From: Akkermansiaceae bacterium | GTDB lineage: Bacteria; Verrucomicrobiota; Verrucomicrobiia; Verrucomicrobiales; Akkermansiaceae | Direction of reading: 5' to 3' | Length of the DNA: 45,241 nt | Assembly: GCA_015062055.1 (NCBI GenBank) | Contig: SUVK01000017.1 | Location: 1 to 45,241, forward strand | In this document: positions 17,022 through 25,814 of the stretch, piece by piece | Layout: the number at the start of each line of letters is the position of its first letter | Position numbering within the stretch: the stretch's first letter is position 1 | The notes under the pieces: model-generated | The model's database searches: none | Seen by the model: the letters and a program-made list of their open reading frames with translations, nothing else | Told to the model about the DNA's origin: nothing | Program-made: the position numbers and the translations under genes

Positions 17022-17855
17022 ATGTCCCTCAAGTCATTCAAGCCTACAACTCCGTCCAATCGCTACAAGGTTCTTCCCGCTTTCGACGAGATTACCAAGA
17101 GCACACCGGAGAAGTCCCTCCTTCAGCCCCTGCGCAAGAGCGGTGGCCGTAACAACAATGGCCGTATCACCACCCGTCACATCGGTGGTGGTCACAAGAA
17201 GCACTACCGCCTCGTAGACTTCCGCCGCACCCGTCGCGACGCCGCCAAGGTTCTCGGCATCGAGTATGATCCGAACCGCACCTGCCGCATCGCCCTCGTG
17301 CAGTACGAAGACGGCACCAAGAGCTACATCCTCGCCCCCGTAGGTCTTACCGTTGGTATGACCGTACAGGCCGGCGACACCGTTGCCCCGAAGGTTGGCA
17401 ACGCTATGCCCCTCAAGAACGTACCCCTGGGTACCGCCATTCACAACATCGAGGTTCGCCCCGGCAGCGGCGGCAAGGTTGCCCGTTCCGCCGGCCAGCA
17501 GGCCATCCTCTCCAACCGTGACGGCGAGTACGCCCTGGTGAAGATGCCCTCCGGCGAAATCCGCAAGTTCCGTGTAGAGTGCTACTGCACCATCGGTCAG
17601 GTTGGCAACACCCAGCACATGAACGAGTCCTCCGGTAAAGCCGGCCGCACCCGTTGGATGGGTATCCGCCCCACCGTGCGTGGTATGTGTATGAACCCGG
17701 TAGACCACCCCAACGGTGGTGGTGAAGGTAAGTCCAAGTCCGGTGGTGGTCGTCAGCACCTTAAGTCCCCCTGGGGCCATGTCAAGGGCCAGAAGACCCG
17801 CCGCCTGCGCAAGCCGACCGATACCTTCATCGTACAGCGTCGCAAGAACAAGTAA
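17022..17855 (+). CDS. rplB: Ribosomal protein uL2
   Basis: This 277-residue core protein of the large subunit is needed for subunit joining and peptidyl transferase. It shows [20 protein letters not shown] near residue 40 and, near the C-terminus, the GVRGMxMNPVDHPxGGGEG-type segment, here as [19 protein letters not shown]. The histidine of this segment, important for peptidyl transferase activity, is conserved. It follows rplW by 34 bases. Confidence 0.98.
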   Translation: MSLKSFKPTTPSNRYKVLPAFDEITKSTPEKSLLQPLRKSGGRNNNGRITTRHIGGGHKKHYRLVDFRRTRRDAAKVLGIEYDPNRTCRIALVQYEDGTKSYILAPVGLTVGMTVQAGDTVAPKVGNAMPLKNVPLGTAIHNIEVRPGSGGKVARSAGQQAILSNRDGEYALVKMPSGEIRKFRVECYCTIGQVGNTQHMNESSGKAGRTRWMGIRPTVRGMCMNPVDHPNGGGEGKSKSGGGRQHLKSPWGHVKGQKTRRLRKPTDTFIVQRRKNK

Positions 17856-17886
17856 TCACTTATAACCTTCAACATTATCACTAACA

Positions 17887-18156
17887 ATGGGACGTTCCCT
17901 CAAAAAAGGACCCTTCGTAAGCCAGCCTCTTCTCGACAAGGTTGACGCCCAGCTTCAGAGCGGGGACCGCAAGCCGATCAAAACTTGGAGCCGCGCCTCC
18001 ATGGTCATTCCGGATTTCGTCGGCCTCACGTTCGATGTTCACAACGGCAAAGGTTTCACCACCGTTTATGTAACAGAGAACATGGTCGGCCACAAGCTCG
18101 GTGAATTCGCCCCCACGCGCATCTTCAAAGCGCACGGCGGTATCGGCAAGAAGTAA
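17887..18156 (+). CDS. rpsS: Ribosomal protein uS19
   Basis: This 89-residue head protein of the small subunit contacts A-site tRNA and bridges to the large subunit. It begins [11 protein letters not shown] and contains [20 protein letters not shown] and [13 protein letters not shown]. In almost all bacteria rplV follows directly. Here an unrelated exported protein gene intervenes, starting 21 bases downstream. Confidence 0.98.
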   Translation: MGRSLKKGPFVSQPLLDKVDAQLQSGDRKPIKTWSRASMVIPDFVGLTFDVHNGKGFTTVYVTENMVGHKLGEFAPTRIFKAHGGIGKK

Positions 18157-18177
18157 TATTAACCCGCACTTGACCAC

Positions 18178-18882
18178 ATGCCCAAGCTTTCGGCAAGCTT
18201 ATCACTCCTTACACTTGCCCTTTGCAGTGTAACCCCGGTGGTAGCAGCCGAAGCCGGCAGTGGGACGGAGCACAAAATCGCACAACTCGAACGCCAGGTA
18301 GCCACGCTTCGAGAGGCATACGCCATCGCAAGGGCAGATGCCGATGAAGCACGCCGACAGATGCGCGAGATTCGCGCAAGACTCGAGGCACTGGGTGGCA
18401 CCGCCCTGGGTGACAGCGAAGAGAGGCTTATCGAGACCATCGCCCAGATGGATGCCGCCATGGCAGAAGCCGAGGCTCTCCGCCAAGCCGCTCTCAACCT
18501 CGCCTCCGCCATCGAGATTTACACTCGAGGCGCACTGGTAGAGGACGAAGTCGCCCGACAGGGGCTCGATGCAGCCCTGCGAGAGTTAGATGTAGCCCTC
18601 GGGCTGCGCCAAGCTCAGCAGGCTCCCAACTCCGGGACCATGCACGAGGCCACTGTACTGAGCATCGACTCAGAGAGCGGGCTGATTGTCATCAACGCCG
18701 GGCGAGATGCAGATATCCAAGTGGGCATGCCCATGCAGATAACCCGCGGTGACCAAATCATCGCACGTGCGATTGTGACAGACGTTCGCAAGAAAGTTGC
18801 AGGACTCCTCGTTCAAAAACAAGTCAGCAGCAATCTCGTCGTCAACGTTGGTGACCGTGTCTCCGTCACAACAATCGATTAA
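18178..18882 (+). CDS. Exported coiled-coil protein of unknown function inside the ribosomal operon
   Basis: This 234-residue product has a signal peptide (about residues 1-23, cleaving after VVAA). A long charged heptad-rich coiled coil spans ~30-150. The C-terminal beta domain of ~80 residues (VLSIDSESGLIVINAGRDAD, VGMPMQITRGD, VGDRVSV) resembles the FlgT C-terminal/SH3-like domain seen in exported proteins. It sits between rpsS and rplV in the same orientation, with gaps of 21 and 22 bases, so it must be cotranscribed with ribosomal genes. Its composition matches the operon, so insertion is probably old. I cannot assign a function; envelope tethering or assembly are guesses. Confidence 0.85.
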   Translation: MPKLSASLSLLTLALCSVTPVVAAEAGSGTEHKIAQLERQVATLREAYAIARADADEARRQMREIRARLEALGGTALGDSEERLIETIAQMDAAMAEAEALRQAALNLASAIEIYTRGALVEDEVARQGLDAALRELDVALGLRQAQQAPNSGTMHEATVLSIDSESGLIVINAGRDADIQVGMPMQITRGDQIIARAIVTDVRKKVAGLLVQKQVSSNLVVNVGDRVSVTTID

Positions 18883-18904
18883 ATCTTCAACAAATACCAT
18901 AACC

Positions 18905-19243
18905 ATGGAAGTTAAATCAATATACAAGAACGCTCGCATCTCTGCGAAGAAGATGCGCGACGTAGCCGCCGCCGTACAGGGGATGACTGTATCCCAGGCC
19001 ACGGACGTGCTCAGCTACACTCCGAAGAAGGGTGCCTACCTCCTCAACAAGACGCTCAAGGCTGCTGTAGCCAATGCCGAGAACAACAACGGCCTCTCTG
19101 CCGATGAGCTCATGCTCAAGAGCGTGATGGTCGACGAAGGCCCCACCTTCCGCCGTACAATGGCCCGCGCCCGCGGCTCTGCCAACATGATCCGCAAGCG
19201 CACTTCTCACATCACCGTAATCCTCGCCCCGATCGAGGCATAA
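18905..19243 (+). CDS. rplV: Ribosomal protein uL22
   Basis: This 112-residue large-subunit protein sends a beta-hairpin into the exit tunnel, a site of macrolide-resistance changes. Landmarks are ARISAKKMRDVAAAVQGM, KGAYLLNKTLKAAVANAENN and the hairpin/C-terminal ARARGSANMIRKRTSHITV. The ATG at 18905 is chosen over an in-frame ATG at 18797, which lies inside the preceding gene and would add 36 atypical residues. Confidence 0.97.
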   Translation: MEVKSIYKNARISAKKMRDVAAAVQGMTVSQATDVLSYTPKKGAYLLNKTLKAAVANAENNNGLSADELMLKSVMVDEGPTFRRTMARARGSANMIRKRTSHITVILAPIEA

Positions 19244-19267
19244 CCACTAACAAGCACACATAACACT

Positions 19268-19999
19268 ATGGGTCAGAAAGTAAATCCTATCGGTTTCCGT
19301 CTTGCCGTTACTAAAGACTGGCGCTCTAAGTGGTATGCTACGGGCAAGGACTATGCCACGAAGCTCCACGAAGACCTCAAGATCCGCAAGTTCATCAAGG
19401 ACTTCACCGCTAAACTCAACAGCGACCTCAAGGGTGCTACACCCGCTATCTCCCGCATCACCATCGAGCGTGCATGGAACAGCGTCCGCGTAACCATCGC
19501 TACCGCTCGCCCCGGTCTCGTTATCGGGCCCAAGGGTAAGAATATCGAGGATATGACCACCGCCCTCTCCAAGCTTTGCGGCGGCGCCCAGGTCAAACTC
19601 GACATCTTGGAGATTCGCCAGCCCGAGCTCGATGCTCAGCTTGTTGCTGAGAACATCGCCACTCAGCTTGAGCGCCGCGTTTCCTTCCGCCGTGCCATGA
19701 AGCGTGCCGTTCAGGTTGCTATGGAATTCGGCGCAGAGGGTATCCGCATCCGTTGCGCCGGCCGTTTGGGTGGTGCCGACATCGCCCGTGCCGAGCAGTA
19801 TCGTGAAGGTAAAGTACCGCTGCAGACCCTGCGCGCCCCCATCGACTACGGTTTCGCCGAGGCTCGCACCCTCTACGGTATCATCGGTATCAAGTGCTGG
19901 ATCAACAAGCGCCCCGAGACTGCCGGTTCCACCGGTTCCGGTCGCCCGAACCGCCCGTCCCGTCCCCGCCGCGAGCGTGGTGACCGCCGCGATGCTTAA
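19268..19999 (+). CDS. rpsC: Ribosomal protein uS3
   Basis: This 243-residue protein at the mRNA entry tunnel has helicase-related basic residues. It begins [14 protein letters not shown] and contains the KH-domain core [14 protein letters not shown] and the segment [20 protein letters not shown]. The basic C-terminal tail is Arg/Pro-rich ([19 protein letters not shown]), longer than in many species. No Shine-Dalgarno sequence precedes it. Confidence 0.98.
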   Translation: MGQKVNPIGFRLAVTKDWRSKWYATGKDYATKLHEDLKIRKFIKDFTAKLNSDLKGATPAISRITIERAWNSVRVTIATARPGLVIGPKGKNIEDMTTALSKLCGGAQVKLDILEIRQPELDAQLVAENIATQLERRVSFRRAMKRAVQVAMEFGAEGIRIRCAGRLGGADIARAEQYREGKVPLQTLRAPIDYGFAEARTLYGIIGIKCWINKRPETAGSTGSGRPNRPSRPRRERGDRRDA

Positions 20000-20038
20000 T
20001 TCTACCAATAACCTTTAACGATTACAGGAGATTAAAAT

Positions 20039-20473
20039 ATGCCTTTAATGCCTAAAAGAGTGAAGGACAACCACCGCAAGATGCACCGCGGTAATCGCGG
20101 TGGCAACGCTACAAGCGGTGATTATGTAGCCTTCGGTGACTTCGGCCTGCAGGTGCTGACCCGCGGCTGGGTAACCAACAACCAAATCGAGGCCTGCCGT
20201 GTGGCCATCAACCGTTACCTGCGCCGTCGTGGCCGCGTGTACATCCGCATCTTCCCGCAGAAGTCTTTCACCAAGCGCCCGCCGGATACCCGTATGGGTA
20301 AGGGTAAAGGTGCTGTGGAGGGTTGGGTAGCTGTATGCCGCCCCGGCAACATCATGTTCGAGGTAGGTGGTGTGACCGAGTCCGCCGCTCGCGAGGCTCT
20401 TCGCCTTGCCTCCAACAAGTTGGGTATCCGCACGCGTTTCGTCTATCGCCAGGGTGTTGAACCCCAGGCCTAA
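20039..20473 (+). CDS. rplP: Ribosomal protein uL16
   Basis: This 144-residue late-assembling large-subunit protein lies near the A site. It begins [18 protein letters not shown] and has [23 protein letters not shown], which includes the conserved Arg hydroxylated by YcfD in some bacteria. The Shine-Dalgarno AGGAG lies about eight bases before the ATG, one of few clear ones in this operon. Confidence 0.98.
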   Translation: MPLMPKRVKDNHRKMHRGNRGGNATSGDYVAFGDFGLQVLTRGWVTNNQIEACRVAINRYLRRRGRVYIRIFPQKSFTKRPPDTRMGKGKGAVEGWVAVCRPGNIMFEVGGVTESAAREALRLASNKLGIRTRFVYRQGVEPQA

Positions 20474-20502
20474 ACTGCAAAACTCTTAACATTACAGAAA
20501 TT

Positions 20503-20712
20503 ATGCCTGTCAAAAAAGCTAAAGACTTCCGTGGTATGACCGCCAAGGAGCTCGCCGCCCACATCCGTGGCCTGCGCGAGGAGTACTTCAACCTGCGCCT
20601 TCAGCAGGGTACCGGCCAGCTGGAAAACAACCAGCGTCTCCGCATCGTGCGTAAGGAACTTGCCTGCGCCCTGACTGTTCAGGGCGAGGGCGCCAATGCC
20701 GAGCAGAACTAA
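20503..20712 (+). CDS. rpmC: Ribosomal protein uL29
   Basis: This 69-residue two-helix large-subunit protein lies at the tunnel exit next to uL23. The helical body contains MTAKELAAHIRGLREEYFNL followed by RLRIVRKELACAL. A short Gly/Asn/Ala-rich tail follows. The rplP-rpmC-rpsQ order is standard. Confidence 0.95.
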   Translation: MPVKKAKDFRGMTAKELAAHIRGLREEYFNLRLQQGTGQLENNQRLRIVRKELACALTVQGEGANAEQN

Positions 20713-20739
20713 TAACGAAGAAACCCAAAGGACTTAAAA

Positions 20740-21012
20740 ATGAGCGAAGAAACTACTACGACCAAGCCCCAGGGCCTTCGTAAGACCCGCGTAGGCGTTG
20801 TTGTCTCCACCAAGATGAACAAGACCATCGTTGTGGAGTATGTTGCCCGCGTTCCCCACCCCCAGTTCAAGAAGATCGTTAAGAAGAGCAAGAAGTTCTA
20901 TGCTCACGACGAAAACGAGACTGCCAACGTGGGTGACACCGTGCGTATTCGTGAGACCCGCCCGCTTTCCAAGATGAAGTGCTGGGAGCTCGTCGAAATC
21001 ATCAAACACTAA
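20740..21012 (+). CDS. rpsQ: Ribosomal protein uS17
   Basis: This 90-residue OB-fold protein binds the 16S 5' domain. It shows [19 protein letters not shown], the [19 protein letters not shown] segment and [24 protein letters not shown] serves as Shine-Dalgarno sequence. In E. coli this is the last gene of the S10 operon. Confidence 0.97.
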   Translation: MSEETTTTKPQGLRKTRVGVVVSTKMNKTIVVEYVARVPHPQFKKIVKKSKKFYAHDENETANVGDTVRIRETRPLSKMKCWELVEIIKH

Positions 21013-21040
21013 TCTTAACCCGGAAAGGACATTACATACC

Positions 21041-21409
21041 ATGCTCCAGATGGAATCCCTCGTACAGGTTGCCGATAACACCGGCGCCCGCACCGCCAAG
21101 ATGATCGGCGTTATCGGCAAGTCCGGTACCGACCAAGCTCACATCGGCGACATCATCACCTGCCACATTCGTGAGTCTATCCCCACTGCCTCCGTCAAGA
21201 AGGGCTCTGTGGTGAAGGCTGTTGTGGTGCGCACCGCTGCTCCGATTCGTCGTGACGACGGCTCCGTGCTCCGCTTCGACTCCAACGCTGTGGTTGTGAT
21301 CGATAAGGATAACAACCCCAAGGGCACTCGTATCTTCGGGCCCGTGGCTCGCGAGCTTCGTGAAAAAGGTTTCATGAAGATCGTCTCCCTCGCCCCCGAG
21401 GTGCTCTGA
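21041..21409 (+). CDS. rplN: Ribosomal protein uL14
   Basis: This 122-residue large-subunit protein forms an intersubunit bridge and is the binding site of RsfS. It begins [16 protein letters not shown] and contains [19 protein letters not shown] and [20 protein letters not shown]. In most bacteria rplX and rplE follow; here a strong terminator starts 27 bases after the stop, so the spc-type genes must lie elsewhere. Confidence 0.98.
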   Translation: MLQMESLVQVADNTGARTAKMIGVIGKSGTDQAHIGDIITCHIRESIPTASVKKGSVVKAVVVRTAAPIRRDDGSVLRFDSNAVVVIDKDNNPKGTRIFGPVARELREKGFMKIVSLAPEVL

Positions 21410-21435
21410 TACCGTTAGGTATTTGTTGAATCTCT

Positions 21436-21478
21436 GCCCCGGTTGCTTCCACTCAGCAACCGGGGCGATTCTATTTCT
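21436..21478 (+). terminator. Terminator of the ribosomal operon
   Basis: GCCCCGGTTGC (21436-21446) pairs perfectly with GCAACCGGGGC (21456-21466), followed by GATTCTATTTCT. Confidence 0.85.
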
Positions 21479-21485
21479 CAACTCC

Positions 21486-21804
21486 ATGTAAACTCGCTAC
21501 ATCCTCCCCTGCATATCTGCCCTCTTTTTTGCCGCTTGCACACCCATGCAGCAAGCCTTGCACGAGGCAGAGTGCGTCAATGCCCACATGCGCCAAAACA
21601 CGCATCTGAAGCATTCTGAAGACTTGCAGCGCCATTATGCTGAGCTCACCGCCGCGCTTACCCGTGCAACGCGCGCAGAATGGCATGTCGTGGTTAGATG
21701 CGATGTCTGTGAGGATTGCTCGCTCCTCCCGCCTATTCTCCCTGCCTACTGCCCTTGCTTTCCAAAAGAAAATCTCCCGCGCTATGCGCTCTCGCAACAA
21801 TTGA
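21486..21804 (+). pseudogene. Probable decayed small lipoprotein gene (nonsense at codon 2, frameshift)
   Basis: ATG at 21486 is followed at once by TAA. In the same frame the next residues (TRYILPCISALFFAACTP) look like a lipoprotein signal with lipobox FAAC. A helical stretch (MQQALHEAECVNAHM, HSEDLQRHYAELTAALTRA) runs to about 21680. After that this frame loses protein-like character, whereas the +1 frame reads QNGMSWLDAMSVRIARSSRL and stops at TGA 21802. A single-base change AAA to TAA plus one frameshift would explain this. The region lies between two terminators and no intact ORF here is convincing. A short ORF from ATG 21546 is the alternative. Confidence 0.35.
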
Positions 21805-21850
21805 GACGCCCGCTGTCCTGCCTCGTCCATTGTCATCTCTCCACAGAAGA

Positions 21851-21881
21851 AAAAGCCGCAGAAGTTCATTCTGCGGCTTTT
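21851..21881. terminator. Bidirectional terminator closing the glycan cluster
   Basis: AAAAGCCGCAGAA (21851-21863) pairs perfectly with TTCTGCGGCTTTT (21869-21881) around a 5-base loop. It serves the minus-strand glycan cluster and any plus-strand transcript. Confidence 0.88.
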
Positions 21882-21894
21882 GGTTAATGTTCTT

Positions 21895-22818
21895 TTACTG
21901 TTTTTTATATTTCCATGATGTAATCCAGAAAGTTCCTCCTCTCCATATGAGCCATGCCAATTGACAGCATAACCTAATGAATCTATATTTCAGGTTTTTC
22001 TTTTTAGTGAGTCCTAGGTAAAGCCCGGGCAACAATCTTAAATCGATATCAATCGCTGCCGGTATCGTGAAACAGGGTCTCAATATCTCCTTATATGTTA
22101 TCCAATTACATTCACCGAATTTGCTGTCTCCTTTTGTTGAAGAAAGAGATTGAGGATGTTGTCTATAATATACAGTTGGTGTTGCAAGTCGGTAAATCTT
22201 GTATCCGGATGCCAGAAACTTACAGAATAGAGGACGATCCTCAATGTTGCGGAACAATGTCGGTATATAGCCTATCTGTAGAATGCTCTCTCTGCGCATA
22301 AAGAAAGAGGGAGCATTCATCCAGAAATTAGGTTTCTGCATGACATCTTTCAATGTTACCAATCCTTCTCGTTTGCCGGGCGATAGGTAGGTCAAATTTT
22401 CAGGGGAATTCAGCTCTTCATCCTTAAAAAATGTTAGCAAGCCACTCTGAACAAAATCAGCTCCATTATTGATAGCCGTGGTATAGAGAATTTGTAGAGC
22501 ATCCGGCATAAGAACATCATCTGCAGCAATTCCCTTAATCCACTCGCCCTGAGATTTCTTGAGGCATGAGTTGTAATTCTCTACAACTCCTTTATTTTCT
22601 GTATGACTTATAATTTCTACTCTTGTAAATTTCTCTTTATTCTCATCAACCCATCTCCGACATATTTCGATACTGTTATCTTTTGAACAGTCATCACCTA
22701 TAATCAGCTCTACCGGTCCCGGGTAGGTCTGCGTTTTGATGCTTTCCAGTGTTGATAATATGTACTCTTCTGAATTATAAGAAAATACAATAACGCTGAT
22801 TAGTGGGAAGTATTCCAT
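21895..22818 (-). CDS. GT2 family glycosyltransferase (surface glycan)
   Basis: This 307-residue inverting GT-A glycosyltransferase opens LISVIVFSYNSEEYILSTLE. It has the nucleotide-binding GDDCSKDNS near residue 40 and AADDVLMPDA near 97, which supplies the DXD-like metal site. It lacks membrane helices at the N-terminus; a hydrophobic C-terminal region may touch the membrane. It is the last gene of the minus-strand glycan cluster, 40 bases after the GT9-like gene and just before a terminator. The acceptor and sugar are unknown. Confidence 0.88.
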   Translation of the reverse strand: MEYFPLISVIVFSYNSEEYILSTLESIKTQTYPGPVELIIGDDCSKDNSIEICRRWVDENKEKFTRVEIISHTENKGVVENYNSCLKKSQGEWIKGIAADDVLMPDALQILYTTAINNGADFVQSGLLTFFKDEELNSPENLTYLSPGKREGLVTLKDVMQKPNFWMNAPSFFMRRESILQIGYIPTLFRNIEDRPLFCKFLASGYKIYRLATPTVYYRQHPQSLSSTKGDSKFGECNWITYKEILRPCFTIPAAIDIDLRLLPGLYLGLTKKKNLKYRFIRLCCQLAWLIWRGGTFWITSWKYKKQ

Positions 22819-22858
22819 ATCTAATTATTCATATGTCCTGACCATGAAAAAACTGCTA

Positions 22859-23926
22859 CTACTCGTCATCCGAGAGTTTCTCTATTTTAGAAAACTTATC
22901 ATTATCATCACCGATGGAATGACATTGAATATCGTTGACTATATTGAACCATGTATTATTGCTGTTAATATACTCGTGTGCTAAATTATCATTAAAATTA
23001 TCTTTTATCGAACAATAATTATAGTATGCGGTAATGGCTTCATTTTCGTTGGAAAACTTTCCTATATTGCACAATCCTTTGTGTGGATAAATGATAAATT
23101 GATGAGTATGACGACAGAAAGCACCAATAACATCAGCTAAGCCACTTCTATATGAAATAAAAGCCTTCATTTGGTCAACTTTTTGTACTGTTTGCTTAAT
23201 GTCCCAAAAAACTTTCTGATATCCGGAAAATCGATTTTGATTGGAGCAATTAAAAATAACCTCATAACCACTATCACATAACATTTTTGCTAAAGTCATC
23301 CACTCTGAGTCAGAGATTATTTTGGGTGTTGATTCTGCATCCGGTGCAATTAAAATCGTGTTCGAAATTGAGGGCTCATTAATATGCTCTATTTCAGGAT
23401 ACACTAGTTCGCAACTATTGGAAATGTTCATTGCTTCTGCAATGGAATTTTTCAGTTTTTTGTATTTTTGACATAAATTGAAGAGAGTTGTATTTCTGTA
23501 GATTGCATCAATGTTTAGTACATTGTCTGCACTATTGGGTCTGCGATTATAATGAATAATATCGAAAATATAATTACTATACAATTCTGCTAATTCTTTG
23601 AAATGTCTTTTTGTAACCCATATGACTATTTTTTTGTTCGGGTGATTTTTTTTGTATTCTTTCAGTAATGCGCAAACGATTAAAATGTCTCCAAGCCCTT
23701 GAGGTGGAAATATAATTTGAACATCTCTATCATAGGCTGATATTTTTTTTTGAAAATCAGCCTCATCTTTAATTTCTTTAATTTTTTGAATTTGATTGCC
23801 AAAGTAAAAACTATATTTTTTATTTGCTTCTTTTTTACAGCATACAATAGCTTTACCTAAGAATTGAAAAAGTTTGATTTTTTTCCTGTCTTGGTATATT
23901 AGAGTTTTTTTACTGAAAAGTTTCAT
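22859..23926 (-). CDS. GT9-like (heptosyltransferase-fold) protein, AT-rich gene
   Basis: This 355-residue protein has GT-B/GT9 features. PPQGLGDILIVCALLKEYKK near residue 75 resembles the N-terminal acceptor loop of heptosyltransferases, and IAPDAES plus ISYRSGLADVIGAF in the second half resemble their donor site. Similarity is partial, so a different substrate is quite possible. The gene is very AT-rich with many Lys/Asn/Ile codons, unlike the flanking chromosome. It starts 3 bases after the HAD gene, in the same transcript. Confidence 0.6.
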   Translation of the reverse strand: MKLFSKKTLIYQDRKKIKLFQFLGKAIVCCKKEANKKYSFYFGNQIQKIKEIKDEADFQKKISAYDRDVQIIFPPQGLGDILIVCALLKEYKKNHPNKKIVIWVTKRHFKELAELYSNYIFDIIHYNRRPNSADNVLNIDAIYRNTTLFNLCQKYKKLKNSIAEAMNISNSCELVYPEIEHINEPSISNTILIAPDAESTPKIISDSEWMTLAKMLCDSGYEVIFNCSNQNRFSGYQKVFWDIKQTVQKVDQMKAFISYRSGLADVIGAFCRHTHQFIIYPHKGLCNIGKFSNENEAITAYYNYCSIKDNFNDNLAHEYINSNNTWFNIVNDIQCHSIGDDNDKFSKIEKLSDDE

Positions 23927-23929
23927 TAT

Positions 23930-24304
23930 TTATAAAGATTTGTCTATTATGAGATGTATGTTTAATTGTGTGTCTCTTTCTTTGTTAATTGCGTGAGCAC
24001 ATATTAGTCCACTAGGTTTATTGTCGTTGACTAATACGCGTTCTCCCATAGGAGCGTCAAAAATAATATGATTGAAGCGTAATTTGTTCTCCGTCAAAAA
24101 ACTAATGAGATTATCTTTTTCATCTTTTGTACGAGAAGTCAGAATAATTATCATGTCATGCTCGGGAATTTCTGCGAATAATTGCTTGACTCCATCTAAA
24201 AGTATATCACCCCCGTTTTTGTATCCATTGTGGATACATAAGGTGCCATCTACATCAAATATCCATGTGTGCGGTAACGAGGACAGTATCAAATTATTCT
24301 GCAT
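23930..24304 (-). CDS. HAD-family phosphatase
   Basis: This 124-residue single-domain HAD hydrolase has motif I FDVDGTL (Asp17, Asp19), motif II ILTSRT near residue 55 and a motif III/IV-like VNDNKPSG near 93. It lacks a large cap domain, so its substrate may be a sugar phosphate or larger molecule. It overlaps the preceding nucleotidyltransferase-kinase gene by 11 bases, which suggests that the two act in one pathway. Similar small HADs occur in capsule clusters next to nucleotidyltransferases. Confidence 0.8.
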   Translation of the reverse strand: MQNNLILSSLPHTWIFDVDGTLCIHNGYKNGGDILLDGVKQLFAEIPEHDMIIILTSRTKDEKDNLISFLTENKLRFNHIIFDAPMGERVLVNDNKPSGLICAHAINKERDTQLNIHLIIDKSL

Positions 24305-25814
24305 AATCTAAATAAGTTTGAAGTTCCAATAAGCCTTTATAAAAAGCACCGCAAATGGCATCATAATCTTCCCAAGCATACGTTGTGAGAGACAGCCATA
24401 TAATAGCATGTAGTAATTTGATTTTTTTTCGATTTGTTTTGGTAATCTCGAAGAAATAATCTTCTAATTGTTCCCAATTATTTGAAATTATCATCAAATC
24501 GACTTTGTTTTCCTTGATTTCGAGTGAGAAATTTTTACGATTGAATTGGTCATAGTTCCCAACTACAGAGTAATAGAGTTTAGCCCAATCATAATCGATA
24601 TCACCATAGAATTTAGTTTTACCGAAATACCCCCTAGGGTCAATGAGTACCGGATTTACCGTCTCAGTTTCAATCATCATATTGTGAAAAGTACAATCAC
24701 CGTGTATAAAGTGGAAATTATCCGGGTACATGGAGCGTACATCTGCAATTATTTTTTCTTTAATTGCAAATATATTGGTGCATTTTTTTTCATTAATAAT
24801 GACAAAATCGTTTTGGGCAAAAGGTACTAAATCGTATACTTTTGCTAATCTTTCGAATGTTTTTGTTATATAATTGTTTTCGCAATCTTCGCTGTTTGCC
24901 TTTTGCGGTGGTGTTATATGGTGTAACTCATTAAGGGCTGATACTATTTTTTCAAGCAATGCTTTTTTAAATCCATTCGTTAAGAATCCATAATCAAACA
25001 GATTTTGACCTTTAATTTTGTTCATAACCAATGGGTCGTAACCATATATTTGAGGTATATATCTGTAGCCTAAATCAGAAGCTTTTTTATACCAAGCAAG
25101 TTCATCTTGAGCTAACTTTCGACCTTGTTCATTCAATGGATATTTGAGAATAATATCTCCTTTGAATTCAATTTTGTTAAAAGGGCGACATTTCGGCTTG
25201 TTTAGTTCATTTTGGAAGTATGACAGCATGGTGCCAATCTCTATCCCCCCATACATATTCAAACGATTGAAAGAAATATCTTTTTGTGATAGATATCTCA
25301 CAAATTCACCCTCTTCTGGTACGTCTGATAGTTGTGATTTATCTTTAAAAATAAACATTCCAGCTACACCATTCTCGGCAGAGGGGGATTCTTCAAACTT
25401 GTTATCCTTGTATGACCACCTACAAGTAAAATCTTTTGAAATGCCTATATAGTTGGAATCCTCTTTCAACAATTCGGTTTGCTGAATATTAGACAAAACC
25501 AAGTCACACCATATCAACATAAATGAAACTCCGCTTGGTATATTTTTGAGACAATCATTTATACCGGAGCACGTTCCTTTCTTGTCTGTTTCAATAACCT
25601 CGTAATTAACAGTAGCAAATACTTTCAAATATCTTTTCAGTGTTTCTTTTTGATAGTCTGCTATAATTTTGAAATGAGCATTAGGATATTTCTTAAAAAG
25701 ATGAAATAACATCGGGAGATTATCAATGGGAACTAATGCTTTGGGCTTGTTTGTTGTGAGAATTTCTAATCTTGAACCTCTTCCTCCAGCCTGAACAATA
25801 ATGTAGTCAGTCAT
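24294..25814 (-). CDS. Nucleotidyltransferase-kinase fusion (RmlA/LicC-like plus APH-like)
   Basis: This 506-residue protein combines two domains. Residues ~1-215 are a sugar-phosphate or phosphocholine-type nucleotidyltransferase (AGGRGSRL at 9-16, NKPKALVPI near 22, WCDL near 112). Residues ~225-506 are an aminoglycoside-phosphotransferase/choline-kinase-like fold, with catalytic HGDCTFHN near 370 and the metal-binding DPRG near 391. A kinase plus a nucleotidyltransferase in one chain could phosphorylate and then activate a small molecule, as LicA/LicC do for choline. The metabolite is unknown. The gene is AT-rich (15 G+C in bases 24421-24480) and overlaps the HAD gene. Confidence 0.8.
   Translation of the reverse strand: MTDYIIVQAGGRGSRLEILTTNKPKALVPIDNLPMLFHLFKKYPNAHFKIIADYQKETLKRYLKVFATVNYEVIETDKKGTCSGINDCLKNIPSGVSFMLIWCDLVLSNIQQTELLKEDSNYIGISKDFTCRWSYKDNKFEESPSAENGVAGMFIFKDKSQLSDVPEEGEFVRYLSQKDISFNRLNMYGGIEIGTMLSYFQNELNKPKCRPFNKIEFKGDIILKYPLNEQGRKLAQDELAWYKKASDLGYRYIPQIYGYDPLVMNKIKGQNLFDYGFLTNGFKKALLEKIVSALNELHHITPPQKANSEDCENNYITKTFERLAKVYDLVPFAQNDFVIINEKKCTNIFAIKEKIIADVRSMYPDNFHFIHGDCTFHNMMIETETVNPVLIDPRGYFGKTKFYGDIDYDWAKLYYSVVGNYDQFNRKNFSLEIKENKVDLMIISNNWEQLEDYFFEITKTNRKKIKLLHAIIWLSLTTYAWEDYDAICGAFYKGLLELQTYLDYAE

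Noticed and set aside
21471..21869. 132-codon minus-strand open frame between the rplN terminator and the glycan cluster terminator
   Set aside because: It begins inside one terminator hairpin and ends next to another, and has no recognisable motif; the plus-strand lipoprotein remnant explains the region better.
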